10,561 bases of DNA from Burkholderiales bacterium UBA954 (GTDB lineage: Bacteria; Pseudomonadota; Gammaproteobacteria; Burkholderiales; Burkholderiaceae_A): assembly GCA_002293155.1 (NCBI GenBank), contig DBCQ01000027.1, forward strand, positions 15,667-26,227, given 5' to 3'. A program made the position numbers and the translations under genes. Under the pieces are notes generated by a model. The model was not told the origin of the DNA. It ran no database searches and saw only the letters and a list, made by a program, of their open reading frames with translations. Below, piece after piece: positions 1 to 6,765 of the stretch. Every line of letters starts with the position of its first letter. The stretch's first letter is position 1.

Positions 1-396
1 GTCGCCGCGGGGGCCGTGGAGCAGCTCGTTGGGGTAAGTTTTGAGACGGCGGGAACCTATCGGATCGACCCCTATTTATTGCTCGCGGTGATCTCAATCG
101 AATCGGCATTTAATCCTTTGGCCGAGAGTCCAGTCGGCGCGGTTGGGCTGATGCAGATCATGCCGAAGGTCCACTCGGCGAAAATTAGGTCGTTTGGAGG
201 CCAGCCGCTCGACCCCTGGGTGAATCTGCAGGTTGGAGCTTCGATTCTTCGAGAATATATTGACCGGTTTGGGTCAGAGATGGAGGCGCTTAAGGCCTAT
301 GTGGGCTCCCTTGGGCAGCCCACTGATTACCCCGCCCGTGTGATGCGCGATCGAGACCGGATGATTGCGGCCGCAGCGGGCAGGGTGCTGCCTTAG
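1..396 (+). CDS. Lytic transglycosylase, SLT domain, C-terminal part (5' end outside window)
   Basis: The reading frame is open from base 1, so the gene starts upstream; the GTG at 16 is only the first possible start codon inside the window. The visible ~131 residues cover the soluble lytic transglycosylase (lysozyme-like) fold, which cleaves the MurNAc-GlcNAc bond of peptidoglycan in the periplasm. The catalytic Glu is in LLAVISIESAFNP (E29 counted from the GTG), followed by the diagnostic GAVGLMQIMP motif. The later VNLQVGASILREYI segment is also typical of the family. Where most members have a YNAG motif this one has AYVGSLGQ, a variant I associate with Burkholderiales enzymes. The TAG stop is at 394-396. 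The gene is convergent with the CoA-transferase (10-bp gap) and probably unrelated to the catabolic cluster. The family call is firm; the exact type of transglycosylase and any signal peptide are not visible. Confidence 0.88.
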   Translation, partial: VAAGAVEQLVGVSFETAGTYRIDPYLLLAVISIESAFNPLAESPVGAVGLMQIMPKVHSAKIRSFGGQPLDPWVNLQVGASILREYIDRFGSEMEALKAYVGSLGQPTDYPARVMRDRDRMIAAAAGRVLP

Positions 397-406
397 CTAG
401 GCTGAG

Positions 407-1609
407 CTAGCGCACGACCTTTTCAGCGATTAGGGCCGAGATCTCGGCTTCAGCGAAGCCGAAGCTGAGAAGAATTTCTCGGGAATGCTCCCCCAGTTCG
501 GGGGCAGGTTTAGGTTCCGGACGGGCAGAACCACTGAATTTAATCGGGTGACCAACACCCTTAATACGACCTGCAATCGGGTGAGTCGTTTCCACCACCA
601 TTTCCCGCGCAACGGCCTGAGGGTGGCTAAAGGCTTCTTCAATCGTATTGACCGGACCGACCGGAACTCCCGCGGAATCGAGTCTACTGATCCAGTGTTC
701 GGTGGGGTGTTGCGCGAGTACGGCCTCGATTTCGTGGGCAAGTTCTTGCTGGTGCATTAAACGTGCGGTGTTCGTATCAAAACGCGGATCGGTTTTCCAT
801 TCGGGGTGGCCAAGCGTGTCGGCAATGCGTTCCCAGTTAGGCTGATTCGCCCCCCCGATATTCACGAACCCGTTCTTGGTTTTAAAGGCTTGATAGGGCG
901 CGGTGAGGGGGTGGGCTGAACCGAGCGGGCCGGCGGAGAGGCCAGTCGCAAAAAACATTGCAGCCTGCCAGTAAGTCTGTTGCATGGCAGCCTCCATGAG
1001 AGAGGTCTCGACCAGCTGGCCCTCACCTGTCTTCGCTTTGTGAATCAGCGCTGCGAGAATACCGAGGCAGACAAGAATCCCTGCGTTGATATCGGCCACC
1101 GGGTTGCCGGTTTTAGCGGGCGCCTGACCCGCAAAGCCTGTGATGCTCATTAGTCCCGAGAAGCCTTGAGCAATTAGATCAAATCCAGGCTTTTCTGCCA
1201 GTGGCCCGGTTCGGCCATACCCTGATACGGTGGCGTAGATTAGGCCGGGGTGTATTTTCTTTAAATCCGCATAGCCGATACCAAGTTTTTCCATGGTACC
1301 CATTCGGTAGTTTTCGGTGAGTACATCAGACTGCAGCGTTAGCCGCTTGAGAGTCTCAACGCCTTTGGGGTGTTTTAAATCGAGCGCGAGACTGCGCTTG
1401 TTACGATTTAAGACGAGAAAAGGGGCTGACACACCGTTGATACGCGGTTCCCGATAGTTACGCGAGTCATCGCCCCCAGGGATCTTCTCGATTTTGATCA
1501 CGTCGGCGCCCATGTCGGCAAGCATCATGCCGCAGGTTGGACCCGCCATGATCTGAGCCAGTTCCAGCACTTTAATACCCGCCAGTGGGCCGCGTGGAGT
1601 TGAAGTCAT
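407..1609 (-). CDS. Type III (CaiB/BaiF family) CoA-transferase
   Basis: A 400-residue, full-length family III CoA-transferase, which moves CoA between an acyl-CoA donor and a free carboxylic acid in the cytoplasm through an aspartyl-CoA anhydride. The N-terminus has the family signature (KVLELAQIMAGP, then DMGADVIKIE). The catalytic Asp is D173 in NPVADINAG. Q19 sits where formyl-CoA transferase has its active-site Gln, and IGGANQ (251-256) replaces the Gly-rich loop GGGGQ of that enzyme. The C-terminal GVPVGPVNTIEEAFSHPQ segment is also typical. The ATG at 1609 lies directly before the conserved N-terminus, though no strong ribosome site precedes it. It is the last gene of the leftward operon, 45 bp after the crotonase, which suggests the two enzymes act on one acyl-CoA. 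Substrates (formyl, succinyl, acrylyl, itaconyl or carnitinyl type) cannot be decided from sequence. Confidence 0.93.
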   Translation of the reverse strand: MTSTPRGPLAGIKVLELAQIMAGPTCGMMLADMGADVIKIEKIPGGDDSRNYREPRINGVSAPFLVLNRNKRSLALDLKHPKGVETLKRLTLQSDVLTENYRMGTMEKLGIGYADLKKIHPGLIYATVSGYGRTGPLAEKPGFDLIAQGFSGLMSITGFAGQAPAKTGNPVADINAGILVCLGILAALIHKAKTGEGQLVETSLMEAAMQQTYWQAAMFFATGLSAGPLGSAHPLTAPYQAFKTKNGFVNIGGANQPNWERIADTLGHPEWKTDPRFDTNTARLMHQQELAHEIEAVLAQHPTEHWISRLDSAGVPVGPVNTIEEAFSHPQAVAREMVVETTHPIAGRIKGVGHPIKFSGSARPEPKPAPELGEHSREILLSFGFAEAEISALIAEKVVR

Positions 1610-1654
1610 ATCAGGTGCTCGGCAACAAGGAAGAAGGTGTCAACCACGTTCGAC

Positions 1655-2434
1655 TCAGCGCCCCAAAAATTCTGGAGGTTCTTTAGCTAAGAACGCTCGA
1701 TAACCGATTCGAAAGTCTTCGGTGTCAAAGCAATCAAAGCATTCGTCTTTCTCCGCGGCGGTAAGCGGTGCTGGGTCACTAAGTCGTCGAGCAAATTGCT
1801 TGTGCCATCTGGCGACTAACGGTGCACCCGAGGCCACCCGCTGGGCACAGGTCATTGACTCCATTGCCACCTGATCATCGGGTACCACCCGGGATACCAA
1901 TCCAATACGTAGCGCCTCTTTGGCATCGAAGACACGACCCTCAAGTAGTATTTCTAGTGCTTTACTCGCGCCTAAAAGTTTGGCGATCGGTGCCATTTCG
2001 CTGTAGGCCATGACAAGACCCAGGTTCTTGATTGGGGCGCCGAATCGGCTTGACTCCCCGCAGATTCGAATATCCGCGAGGGCGGCTATCTCTAAGCCTC
2101 CACCGACACAAATACCGTGGATCTGGGCAACGACTGGGTGAGGACAGGACTGGATCGCATGCACTGTGCGGTGCATGATCTCGCCATAGCGAATTGCTTG
2201 CGGTTTGTTTGCGCGCTCAGTTTCGAACTCACTGATATCGTTACCCGGTGAAAATGATTTTTCTCCCGCACCTCGAATCATAATGCAGCGTACATCGTTG
2301 TCTTGAGATAAATGTTCAAAGGTCTGACCAAGCTCCTGCCACAGGGGTTTGGTCATCGCATTGAGTTTCTCAGGGCGGTTGATGGTAAGGGTTACCACAT
2401 GCCCGTCACGAGCGTGCAATAAGATGTCTGACAT
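1655..2434 (-). CDS. Enoyl-CoA hydratase/isomerase (crotonase) family protein
   Basis: A crotonase-fold acyl-CoA enzyme, 259 residues from the ATG at 2434, the usual family length. A TTG at 2470 would add 12 residues (MIGLSKRFPIEA) that look non-homologous, so I prefer the ATG. Neither start has a clear ribosome site. Visible motifs are the VVTLTINRPEKLNAM N-terminus, SPGNDISEF (first oxyanion-hole strand), CVGGGLEIAALADIRI (second oxyanion-hole glycines 111-113 and catalytic-type E115), and ALEILLEGRVFDAKEALRIGLVSRVVP. The second catalytic Glu of hydratases (E164 in the rat enzyme) should follow FGxP, but here the sequence is FGAPIKNLG, with Ile at position 135. Simple syn-hydration is therefore doubtful; isomerase, lyase or another acyl-CoA chemistry is possible. 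The gene follows dctM by 50 bp and precedes the CoA-transferase by 45 bp, which fits a CoA-activation and conversion pair. The family is sure, the reaction is not. Confidence 0.9.
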   Translation of the reverse strand: MSDILLHARDGHVVTLTINRPEKLNAMTKPLWQELGQTFEHLSQDNDVRCIMIRGAGEKSFSPGNDISEFETERANKPQAIRYGEIMHRTVHAIQSCPHPVVAQIHGICVGGGLEIAALADIRICGESSRFGAPIKNLGLVMAYSEMAPIAKLLGASKALEILLEGRVFDAKEALRIGLVSRVVPDDQVAMESMTCAQRVASGAPLVARWHKQFARRLSDPAPLTAAEKDECFDCFDTEDFRIGYRAFLAKEPPEFLGR

Positions 2435-2484
2435 AGCTTCGATAGGGAAACGTTTAGATAAGCCGATCAATTATTGGAAGATGC

Positions 2485-3771
2485 CTATCGGTAGAAATAT
2501 TCCACCAGGCCCATGCCCGTTATAGGCACATAGGTCACCAGCATGAGCACGGTGAATAGTACTCCGATGAAATAAATATTCACACGGGTTACATCCCAGA
2601 CGCTGCACTTGGCGATAGAACTAGCAATCATGAGAACGCTTGCCACCGGTGGTGTCTGCTGGCCAATCCCTAGGTTAATGGTAACGATCAAACCGAAGTG
2701 CACGGGATCAATACCGGCAGCCAGTACCAGTGGCATGACTACGGGAACCACCAAGATAATGGCGGCGGCAGAGTGCAGGAACATTCCCAAAAACAGAAAG
2801 AGCACATTAAGGAGTGCCAGAATGAAGTACTTGTTACTTGTGAGTTCTGAGACTTTTGCCGCGAGTGCCTGCGGTGCTGCGATCTCGGTAAGATAGTTAC
2901 CGAGTAATGCGCTCGTCGCCACCATCAGCATGACGACGGCCGTTTGTGACCCGCCCTCCATGATAGCTTCGCGCAAGTGTTTGAGATCGAGTTCCCGGTA
3001 GATCACGAGCCCAATAAAAAGTGCGGCTACTACTGCCAAGGCGGCCCCTTCGGTGGCGGTAACGATGCCGCCGAAAATACCTCCGAGGATAATCATCGGC
3101 AGGAGCAGCGCCCATTTAGCTTCTACGAATGTCTCCCAGAGGCGTTTACCTGAAAACGCGGCTTCACGCGGCAGGTTATAGCGTCGAGCGAAGTAGTAAG
3201 CCATCCCCATCAAACCTAGGCCACCGATGAGGCCAGGCACGATACCGGCTACAAACAATTGCACTACCGAGGCGTCCGCCATTACCCCGTAGAGAATCAT
3301 GGGGATTGAGGGCGGAATAATTACTGCGAGGGTCGCGGCCGATGACATGCAGGCCGCAGCTAGCGGTGCCGGATAGCCGCGATTTTTCATGCTTGGGATT
3401 AAGATTGAGCCGAGCGCTGCGACATCTGCTACCGCCGAGCCAGAGATCTCTGCAAAAAAAAGTGATGCGCCAATCGACACATGGGCAAGCGCACCCCGAA
3501 TCCAGCCGAATAAGGCACTCGCCAGCGCGACAAGGCGTTGAGAGATACCCGAGGCGTTCATGATGGCCCCCGCCAAAATGAACAAAGGAATGGCGAGGAG
3601 CGGGAAATTGGTGGCACCGTTATAGGTCACGATGGCGATATTCGCTACGGTGTCGAATCCGTGCGAGCTGATCATGGCAATGGTAGCGACAATACCAAGT
3701 GCCACTGCGATGGGTACGTTGACTAAAACGAGGAGCAGCACCGCACCGAAAAGAATAAGCATGGTTCCCAT
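2485..3771 (-). CDS. dctM: TRAP transporter large permease subunit (DctM family)
   Basis: The inner-membrane ion-coupled translocation subunit of a tripartite ATP-independent periplasmic transporter. From the ATG at 3771 the protein has 428 residues, matching the usual 425-430. The frame continues upstream to 3834, but those 21 residues are soluble and overlap dctQ, and an AGGA ribosome site lies 8 bases before the 3771 ATG. It is almost entirely hydrophobic, with about a dozen helices. Family motifs include FPLLAIPLFILAGAIMNASG, FFAEISGSAVADVAALGSI, AAATLAVIIPPSIPMILYG-like and VTATEGAALAVVAALFIG segments, and the C-terminal half repeats the pattern (LNLGIGQQTPPVA-like, QQTPPVASVLMIAS). The gene starts 10 bp after dctQ, so translation is probably coupled. 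The transported solute is likely a carboxylate but is set mainly by DctP. Confidence 0.95.
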   Translation of the reverse strand: MGTMLILFGAVLLLVLVNVPIAVALGIVATIAMISSHGFDTVANIAIVTYNGATNFPLLAIPLFILAGAIMNASGISQRLVALASALFGWIRGALAHVSIGASLFFAEISGSAVADVAALGSILIPSMKNRGYPAPLAAACMSSAATLAVIIPPSIPMILYGVMADASVVQLFVAGIVPGLIGGLGLMGMAYYFARRYNLPREAAFSGKRLWETFVEAKWALLLPMIILGGIFGGIVTATEGAALAVVAALFIGLVIYRELDLKHLREAIMEGGSQTAVVMLMVATSALLGNYLTEIAAPQALAAKVSELTSNKYFILALLNVLFLFLGMFLHSAAAIILVVPVVMPLVLAAGIDPVHFGLIVTINLGIGQQTPPVASVLMIASSIAKCSVWDVTRVNIYFIGVLFTVLMLVTYVPITGMGLVEYFYR

Positions 3772-3776
3772 AGCGA

Positions 3777-3783
3777 TTTTCCT
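3777..3783 (-). promoter_or_regulatory. Ribosome binding site of dctM
   Basis: On the minus strand AGGAAAA lies 8 bases (counting from AGGA) before the ATG at 3771. Its first bases overlap the TAG stop of dctQ. It settles the dctM start in favour of 3771 over the longer frame and suggests coupled translation of the two membrane subunits. Confidence 0.7.
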
Positions 3784-4309
3784 AGTGGCTCTCAGCGCCG
3801 GACATAGCGGTGGCGCTGGATGTTGTATTTTCAAGCAGGTCCGAGAGTGCTAGAAATTCACCAATCAAGATCAGTACACAGGAGATGGGAATAACTGACT
3901 GTACGAGACTCATAGGAATTTCGGGAATACTCACCATGCTGTCAGTGGCGAGCACCGGCATGATTTCAAAACCGATCCACCCAAGAAATGCAAAAAAGCC
4001 AATCACGAGTAGCTGTGCCAGAATCTTGACGGCTCGTTTTAAGTGGGGCGGCATCAGATTCACCACCTCCGGACAGCCGATGTGGCCGCGCTTAAATGAC
4101 GCTAAGGCTGCGCCGTAGAAGGTGAGCCAGGCCAGGAGAATTGAGGCGACCTCGTCGTACCATACCAAGGCGTTTCCGAGAGTGCGAAATACGATACCAA
4201 TGGTCACTTCGATGAATAACACAACCATCAGGACGAGCACTAGCCACTCGAGAGATTTGCCGTAGATGGCGCGAAGGCCGCTTGATTTTGGTGCGATGGT
4301 GTTGGCCAT
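3782..4309 (-). CDS. dctQ: TRAP transporter small permease subunit (DctQ family)
   Basis: The small membrane subunit that partners DctM in a TRAP transporter. It has 175 residues and four predicted membrane segments at about 21-42, 51-71, 91-114 and 131-155. The family signature WYDEVASILLAWLTFYGAAL (50-69) followed by FKRGHIG is clear, as is the C-terminal IPEIPMSLVQSVIP stretch. The ATG at 4309 is preceded by AAGGGGA (4317-4323 on the plus-strand numbering) with a 7-base spacer. It lies 73 bp after dctP, a gap that holds a strong hairpin, and ends 10 bp before dctM. Gene order dctP-dctQ-dctM is the standard TRAP arrangement. Confidence 0.93.
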   Translation of the reverse strand: MANTIAPKSSGLRAIYGKSLEWLVLVLMVVLFIEVTIGIVFRTLGNALVWYDEVASILLAWLTFYGAALASFKRGHIGCPEVVNLMPPHLKRAVKILAQLLVIGFFAFLGWIGFEIMPVLATDSMVSIPEIPMSLVQSVIPISCVLILIGEFLALSDLLENTTSSATAMSGAESH

Positions 4310-4341
4310 ACTTTAGTCCCCTTATCAGGTCGTCGTGATGC

Positions 4342-4369
4342 AAGAAACCGGCTTGTTAGCCGGTTTCTT
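4342..4369 (-). terminator. Perfect 12-bp stem hairpin between dctP and dctQ (leaky terminator or mRNA-stabilising element)
   Basis: AAGAAACCGGCT (4342-4353), a 4-base loop (4354-4357) and AGCCGGTTTCTT (4358-4369) form an exact 12-bp inverted repeat. In the leftward transcript it starts 13 bases after the dctP stop codon. The stem has a GC-rich centre with an A-rich 5' arm and a U-rich 3' arm (GGUUUCUU), but no long U-run follows, so full termination is unlikely. Such hairpins after binding-protein genes commonly protect the upstream mRNA or partly terminate, giving more DctP than DctQM; that role here is inference. Confidence 0.75.
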
Positions 4370-4382
4370 TGGTTTCATAGAT

Positions 4383-5390
4383 CTACCGCAGGCTATTGGC
4401 TTTATCGATTAATGCCTGTGCACCCTTAACCTCTTTTCCAAAATCGGAATAGATCTCTTTACTCGCGGCCACGAAGGCTCTTTTGTCGACTTCGTTGACT
4501 TGTGCGCCTGTGGCTCTAATTTTGTCAAGTAACTCCTTGTCCTCTTTCTCTGCAACCTGATAGACGAAGGCCTGGGTTTCCTTGGCGGTATCTTCCAGAA
4601 TCTTCCTTACGTCGGCAGGAAGGGTTGCCCATTTCTTTGAACCGGCAGTCAGGTAGGCCGGTGTGTAGACGTGGCCGGAAAGGCTAATGAATTTCTGTAC
4701 CTCATGGAGTTTTGAGGAATAGATCTGTGTAAAGGGATTTTCTTGACCATCCATCACGCCCGTTTGTAAGGCGGTAAAGAGTTCTGAGAACTTCATCGGG
4801 CTGGGATTTGCGCCGTAGTCTTGAAACATACGGACACGCCATTTGCCTTCTGGTACCCGTAACTTGATACCTTTTAAGTCCGCAGGAACTTTAATGGGGC
4901 GTTTATTATTGGTAAGGTGACGATAGCCATTTTCCCAGACCGCTACGATCTTTAAGCCTTTTTTCTCGGCTTCGGGGGCCAGGAAAGGCCAGACTATTTC
5001 TTTCTCAATACGCTGCATGTGGGCGCGGTCTTGAACCAAATAGGGTAGTTCGAACACGCCGAATAAGTCTGACTGGGAGGTCATGACGCTTGATGGTAGC
5101 GCGAGGTCAATAGTGCCTAGTTTTAGCTTTTGTACCATTTCGCTATCGCCACCGAGTTGGCTAGAGCCGAACACGACAACCTTGGCTTTAGCGCCCAATT
5201 TTGCATTGGCCCGTTTTGCAAACTCCTCTGAAGAAGCCGCAAACAGAGAGCCCGGTGCGCCGACATGGCCGAGCTTAATTTCAATAGCTTGAGCACGCAC
5301 TGCCGTTGAGATCGCGAGCCCTAATCCCAAGGCGACCAGGCTTGCCACTAGGGTGCCGCGTGATATTTTCTTAAAGGTACTTTCTAGCAT
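4383..5390 (-). CDS. dctP: TRAP transporter periplasmic solute-binding protein (DctP family)
   Basis: The extracytoplasmic receptor that captures the substrate and delivers it to DctQM. It has 335 residues. The N-terminus is a Sec signal peptide: basic FKKISR, a hydrophobic core at about 13-30, and likely cleavage around AVRAQA (near 33-35), with mature protein beginning near IEIKLGHVG. Conserved features are QLGGDSEMVQKLKLGTIDLALPS (78-100), the LKGIKLRVPEG motif with R178 as the usual carboxylate-binding Arg, and the ANPSPMKFSELFTALQTG and DGQENPF block (194-220). That Arg argues for an organic acid ligand. The ATG at 5390 has a strong AGAGGAG ribosome site (5399-5405) with an 8-base spacer. 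The gene follows the aminotransferase by 64 bp and is followed by a hairpin. The exact ligand is unknown. Confidence 0.95.
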   Translation of the reverse strand: MLESTFKKISRGTLVASLVALGLGLAISTAVRAQAIEIKLGHVGAPGSLFAASSEEFAKRANAKLGAKAKVVVFGSSQLGGDSEMVQKLKLGTIDLALPSSVMTSQSDLFGVFELPYLVQDRAHMQRIEKEIVWPFLAPEAEKKGLKIVAVWENGYRHLTNNKRPIKVPADLKGIKLRVPEGKWRVRMFQDYGANPSPMKFSELFTALQTGVMDGQENPFTQIYSSKLHEVQKFISLSGHVYTPAYLTAGSKKWATLPADVRKILEDTAKETQAFVYQVAEKEDKELLDKIRATGAQVNEVDKRAFVAASKEIYSDFGKEVKGAQALIDKANSLR

Positions 5391-5454
5391 GGTGATGTCT
5401 CCTCTTTGTAAAAATTTTTATGCTCTAAGGGTGTTCGTACTTTGTGCGCTTAGA

Positions 5455-6690
5455 TCAGGTAGCCAGGTAATCGATCGCGGCCTGCACACCACCCTTTTGG
5501 TGCGGAACTGCGCAGCGGGCAAGACCCATCTCGACGCCACTCAGCGTACCCAAGAGCGTTAGGTCATTGAAATCGCCGAGGTGACCAATTCGAAACACCC
5601 AGCCTTGTAATTTCGCGAGCCCAGTACCCAGCGACATATTGTAGTTTTCTAGGATTTCTCTGCGGAAATCGTCGGCGTTAAAGAATGTCCCGTCTGATTT
5701 TTTGGGCATCATTACGGCGGTAAGCACTGGGCTGAATTCCGCGGGGTTTTCACAGAGAATGTCTAGGCCCCATCCGCGTACTGCGCGACGCGTGGCTTCG
5801 GCATGACGAAGGTGCCGGGCATAGACATTTGACAGGCCCTCTTCGTAGAGCATATCGAGCGCTTCAGCCAACCCGTAAAGAATATTTGTAGCAGGAGTAC
5901 TAGGCCAGAACCCGTTTTTATTGGCAGCGATAATCTCTTCCCAACCCCAGTAGGCCTTGGGCAGCCGCGCTGTTTTGCTGGCACTAACGGCTTTACTGCT
6001 TACTGCGTTGAATGAAATCCCGGGTGGAAGCATGAGCCCCTTCTGGCTTCCTGCGATCGTGACATCTACGCCCCATTCGTCATGTTTGAATTCCACACTA
6101 CCCATCGATGAGATGGTGTCGACCATCAGCAGGGCAGGGTGGTTGGCCGCATCGATTGCACGACGGACGGCAGCGATGTCGGAGGTCACGCCTGTCGATG
6201 TTTCGTTGTGGACGACGCATACGGCTTTAATCTTGAATGCTGCGTCTTGGCGGAGGCGATCTTCTAGTTGTTGTGGATTGACCCCTCGACGCCAGTTACC
6301 TGCGATGAACTCTGGTACAAGCCCTAGTTTCTCGGCGAGTTTTTTCCAAAGGGTCGCGAAGTGTCCTGTCTCCACCATTAGAACCGTATCGCCTGCGTTC
6401 AGCGTATTGACGAGAGCGGCCTCCCATGCGCCTGTTCCACTACCCGGGTAGATCACCACGGGGCTGGTCGTTCCAAAAACGGGTTTAATGGCGTCTAGAA
6501 TCTTTAGGGCAAGTTTTTGAAACTCGGGACCCCGATGATCGATTGTGGGGAAATCAATGGCGCGCAGGACACGATCTGGCACATTGGTGGGCCCCGGAAT
6601 CTGCAAGAAGTGACGGCCTTGGCCAATGCGGTTAAGTGTCTTGGTCGGCGCGATGGGCGCCGGAGAGGAGGAGAATGCGTCGCGTTGCAT
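5455..6690 (-). CDS. Class V PLP aminotransferase, serine/alanine-glyoxylate transaminase type (SgaA-like)
   Basis: A fold-type I PLP enzyme of 411 residues from the ATG at 6690. A TTG two codons upstream (6696) is also possible, and neither has a clear ribosome site. Numbering from 6690, the sequence shows QIPGPTNVPDRVLRA near the N-terminus, the cofactor-phosphate loop YPGSGTGAWEAAL, VVHNETSTGV, D191 in MVDTISSMGS (pyridine nitrogen contact), K217 in AGSQKGLMLPPG (PLP Schiff-base lysine), and R367 in FRIGHLGD (substrate carboxylate). From memory the sequence closely tracks Hyphomicrobium serine-glyoxylate aminotransferase, which makes glycine and hydroxypyruvate from serine and glyoxylate. 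Alanine-, aspartate- or ureidoglycine-glyoxylate activity is a possible alternative. It is the first gene of the leftward operon, directly behind the shared control region, so it is probably central to the pathway. Confidence 0.9.
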   Translation of the reverse strand: MQRDAFSSSPAPIAPTKTLNRIGQGRHFLQIPGPTNVPDRVLRAIDFPTIDHRGPEFQKLALKILDAIKPVFGTTSPVVIYPGSGTGAWEAALVNTLNAGDTVLMVETGHFATLWKKLAEKLGLVPEFIAGNWRRGVNPQQLEDRLRQDAAFKIKAVCVVHNETSTGVTSDIAAVRRAIDAANHPALLMVDTISSMGSVEFKHDEWGVDVTIAGSQKGLMLPPGISFNAVSSKAVSASKTARLPKAYWGWEEIIAANKNGFWPSTPATNILYGLAEALDMLYEEGLSNVYARHLRHAEATRRAVRGWGLDILCENPAEFSPVLTAVMMPKKSDGTFFNADDFRREILENYNMSLGTGLAKLQGWVFRIGHLGDFNDLTLLGTLSGVEMGLARCAVPHQKGGVQAAIDYLAT

Positions 6691-6724
6691 GGTCAAGAGG
6701 TGCTTTCAGGTTGCCCAATTAAGG

Positions 6725-6752
6725 AATCTATTTTGTATACAAAATAATTCAA
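6725..6752 (-). promoter_or_regulatory. Candidate leftward promoter of the aminotransferase-TRAP-ech-CoA-transferase operon
   Basis: Read on the minus strand, TTGAAT (6747-6752) could be the -35 and TAGATT (6725-6730) the -10, with a 16-base spacer. Each hexamer matches the sigma-70 consensus at 4 of 6 positions. The GntR-type palindrome fills the spacer, so a bound repressor would block polymerase. The match is moderate; the position relative to the operator is the stronger argument. Confidence 0.45.
6729..6746. promoter_or_regulatory. GntR/FadR-type operator, 18-bp perfect palindrome
   Basis: TATTTTGTATACAAAATA is an exact 18-bp palindrome in the divergent intergenic region, 20 bp before the regulator's ATG. 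Its core TTGTATACAA fits the FadR-subfamily operator pattern T-N-G-T-(few)-A-C-N-A, as known for GntR/FCD regulators. It lies next to the gene for just such a regulator. I infer autoregulation and control of the leftward operon. A weaker half-site (ATACAA, 6752-6757) lies 6 bp to the right and could take part. Confidence 0.8.
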
Positions 6753-6758
6753 TACAAT
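6731..6758 (+). promoter_or_regulatory. Candidate rightward promoter of the gntR-dehydrogenase operon
   Basis: TACAAT at 6753-6758 matches the -10 consensus at 5 of 6 positions. The -35 is poor: TTTTGT at 6731-6736, spacer 16, lying inside the operator. If this -10 is used, transcription would begin at about 6765-6766, on the ATG itself. That would make the mRNA leaderless, in line with the absence of any ribosome site before the gene. This is tentative. Confidence 0.35.
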
Positions 6759-6765
6759 TGTGCCT

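Noticed and set aside
396..411. GCTAG/CTAGC inverted repeat between the two convergent stop codons, a possible bidirectional terminator.
   Set aside because: The stem is only 5 bp with a 6-base loop and no U-run on either side; it overlaps both gene ends and also reads as a short direct repeat (AGCTAG twice).
2609..2896. 95-residue plus-strand open frame opposite dctM, and several similar ones opposite dctP and dctQ.
   Set aside because: They lie wholly antisense to well-conserved TRAP genes and show no motifs or plausible ribosome sites.
3772..3834. 21-residue N-terminal extension of DctM from an upstream start.
   Set aside because: The extension overlaps dctQ, is not membrane-like, and makes the protein longer than the family; AGGA lies 8 bases before the ATG at 3771.
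5409..5420. TAAAAATTTTTA palindrome before dctP, a possible operator or internal promoter.
   Set aside because: It is a simple A/T run that makes a palindrome by chance; no convincing -35 lies upstream and it does not resemble the GntR core.
5957..6451. 164-residue open frame on the plus strand inside the aminotransferase gene.
   Set aside because: It is antisense to a gene with intact catalytic motifs, has low-complexity Ser/Leu/Arg-rich composition and no recognisable domain; it is a shadow frame.
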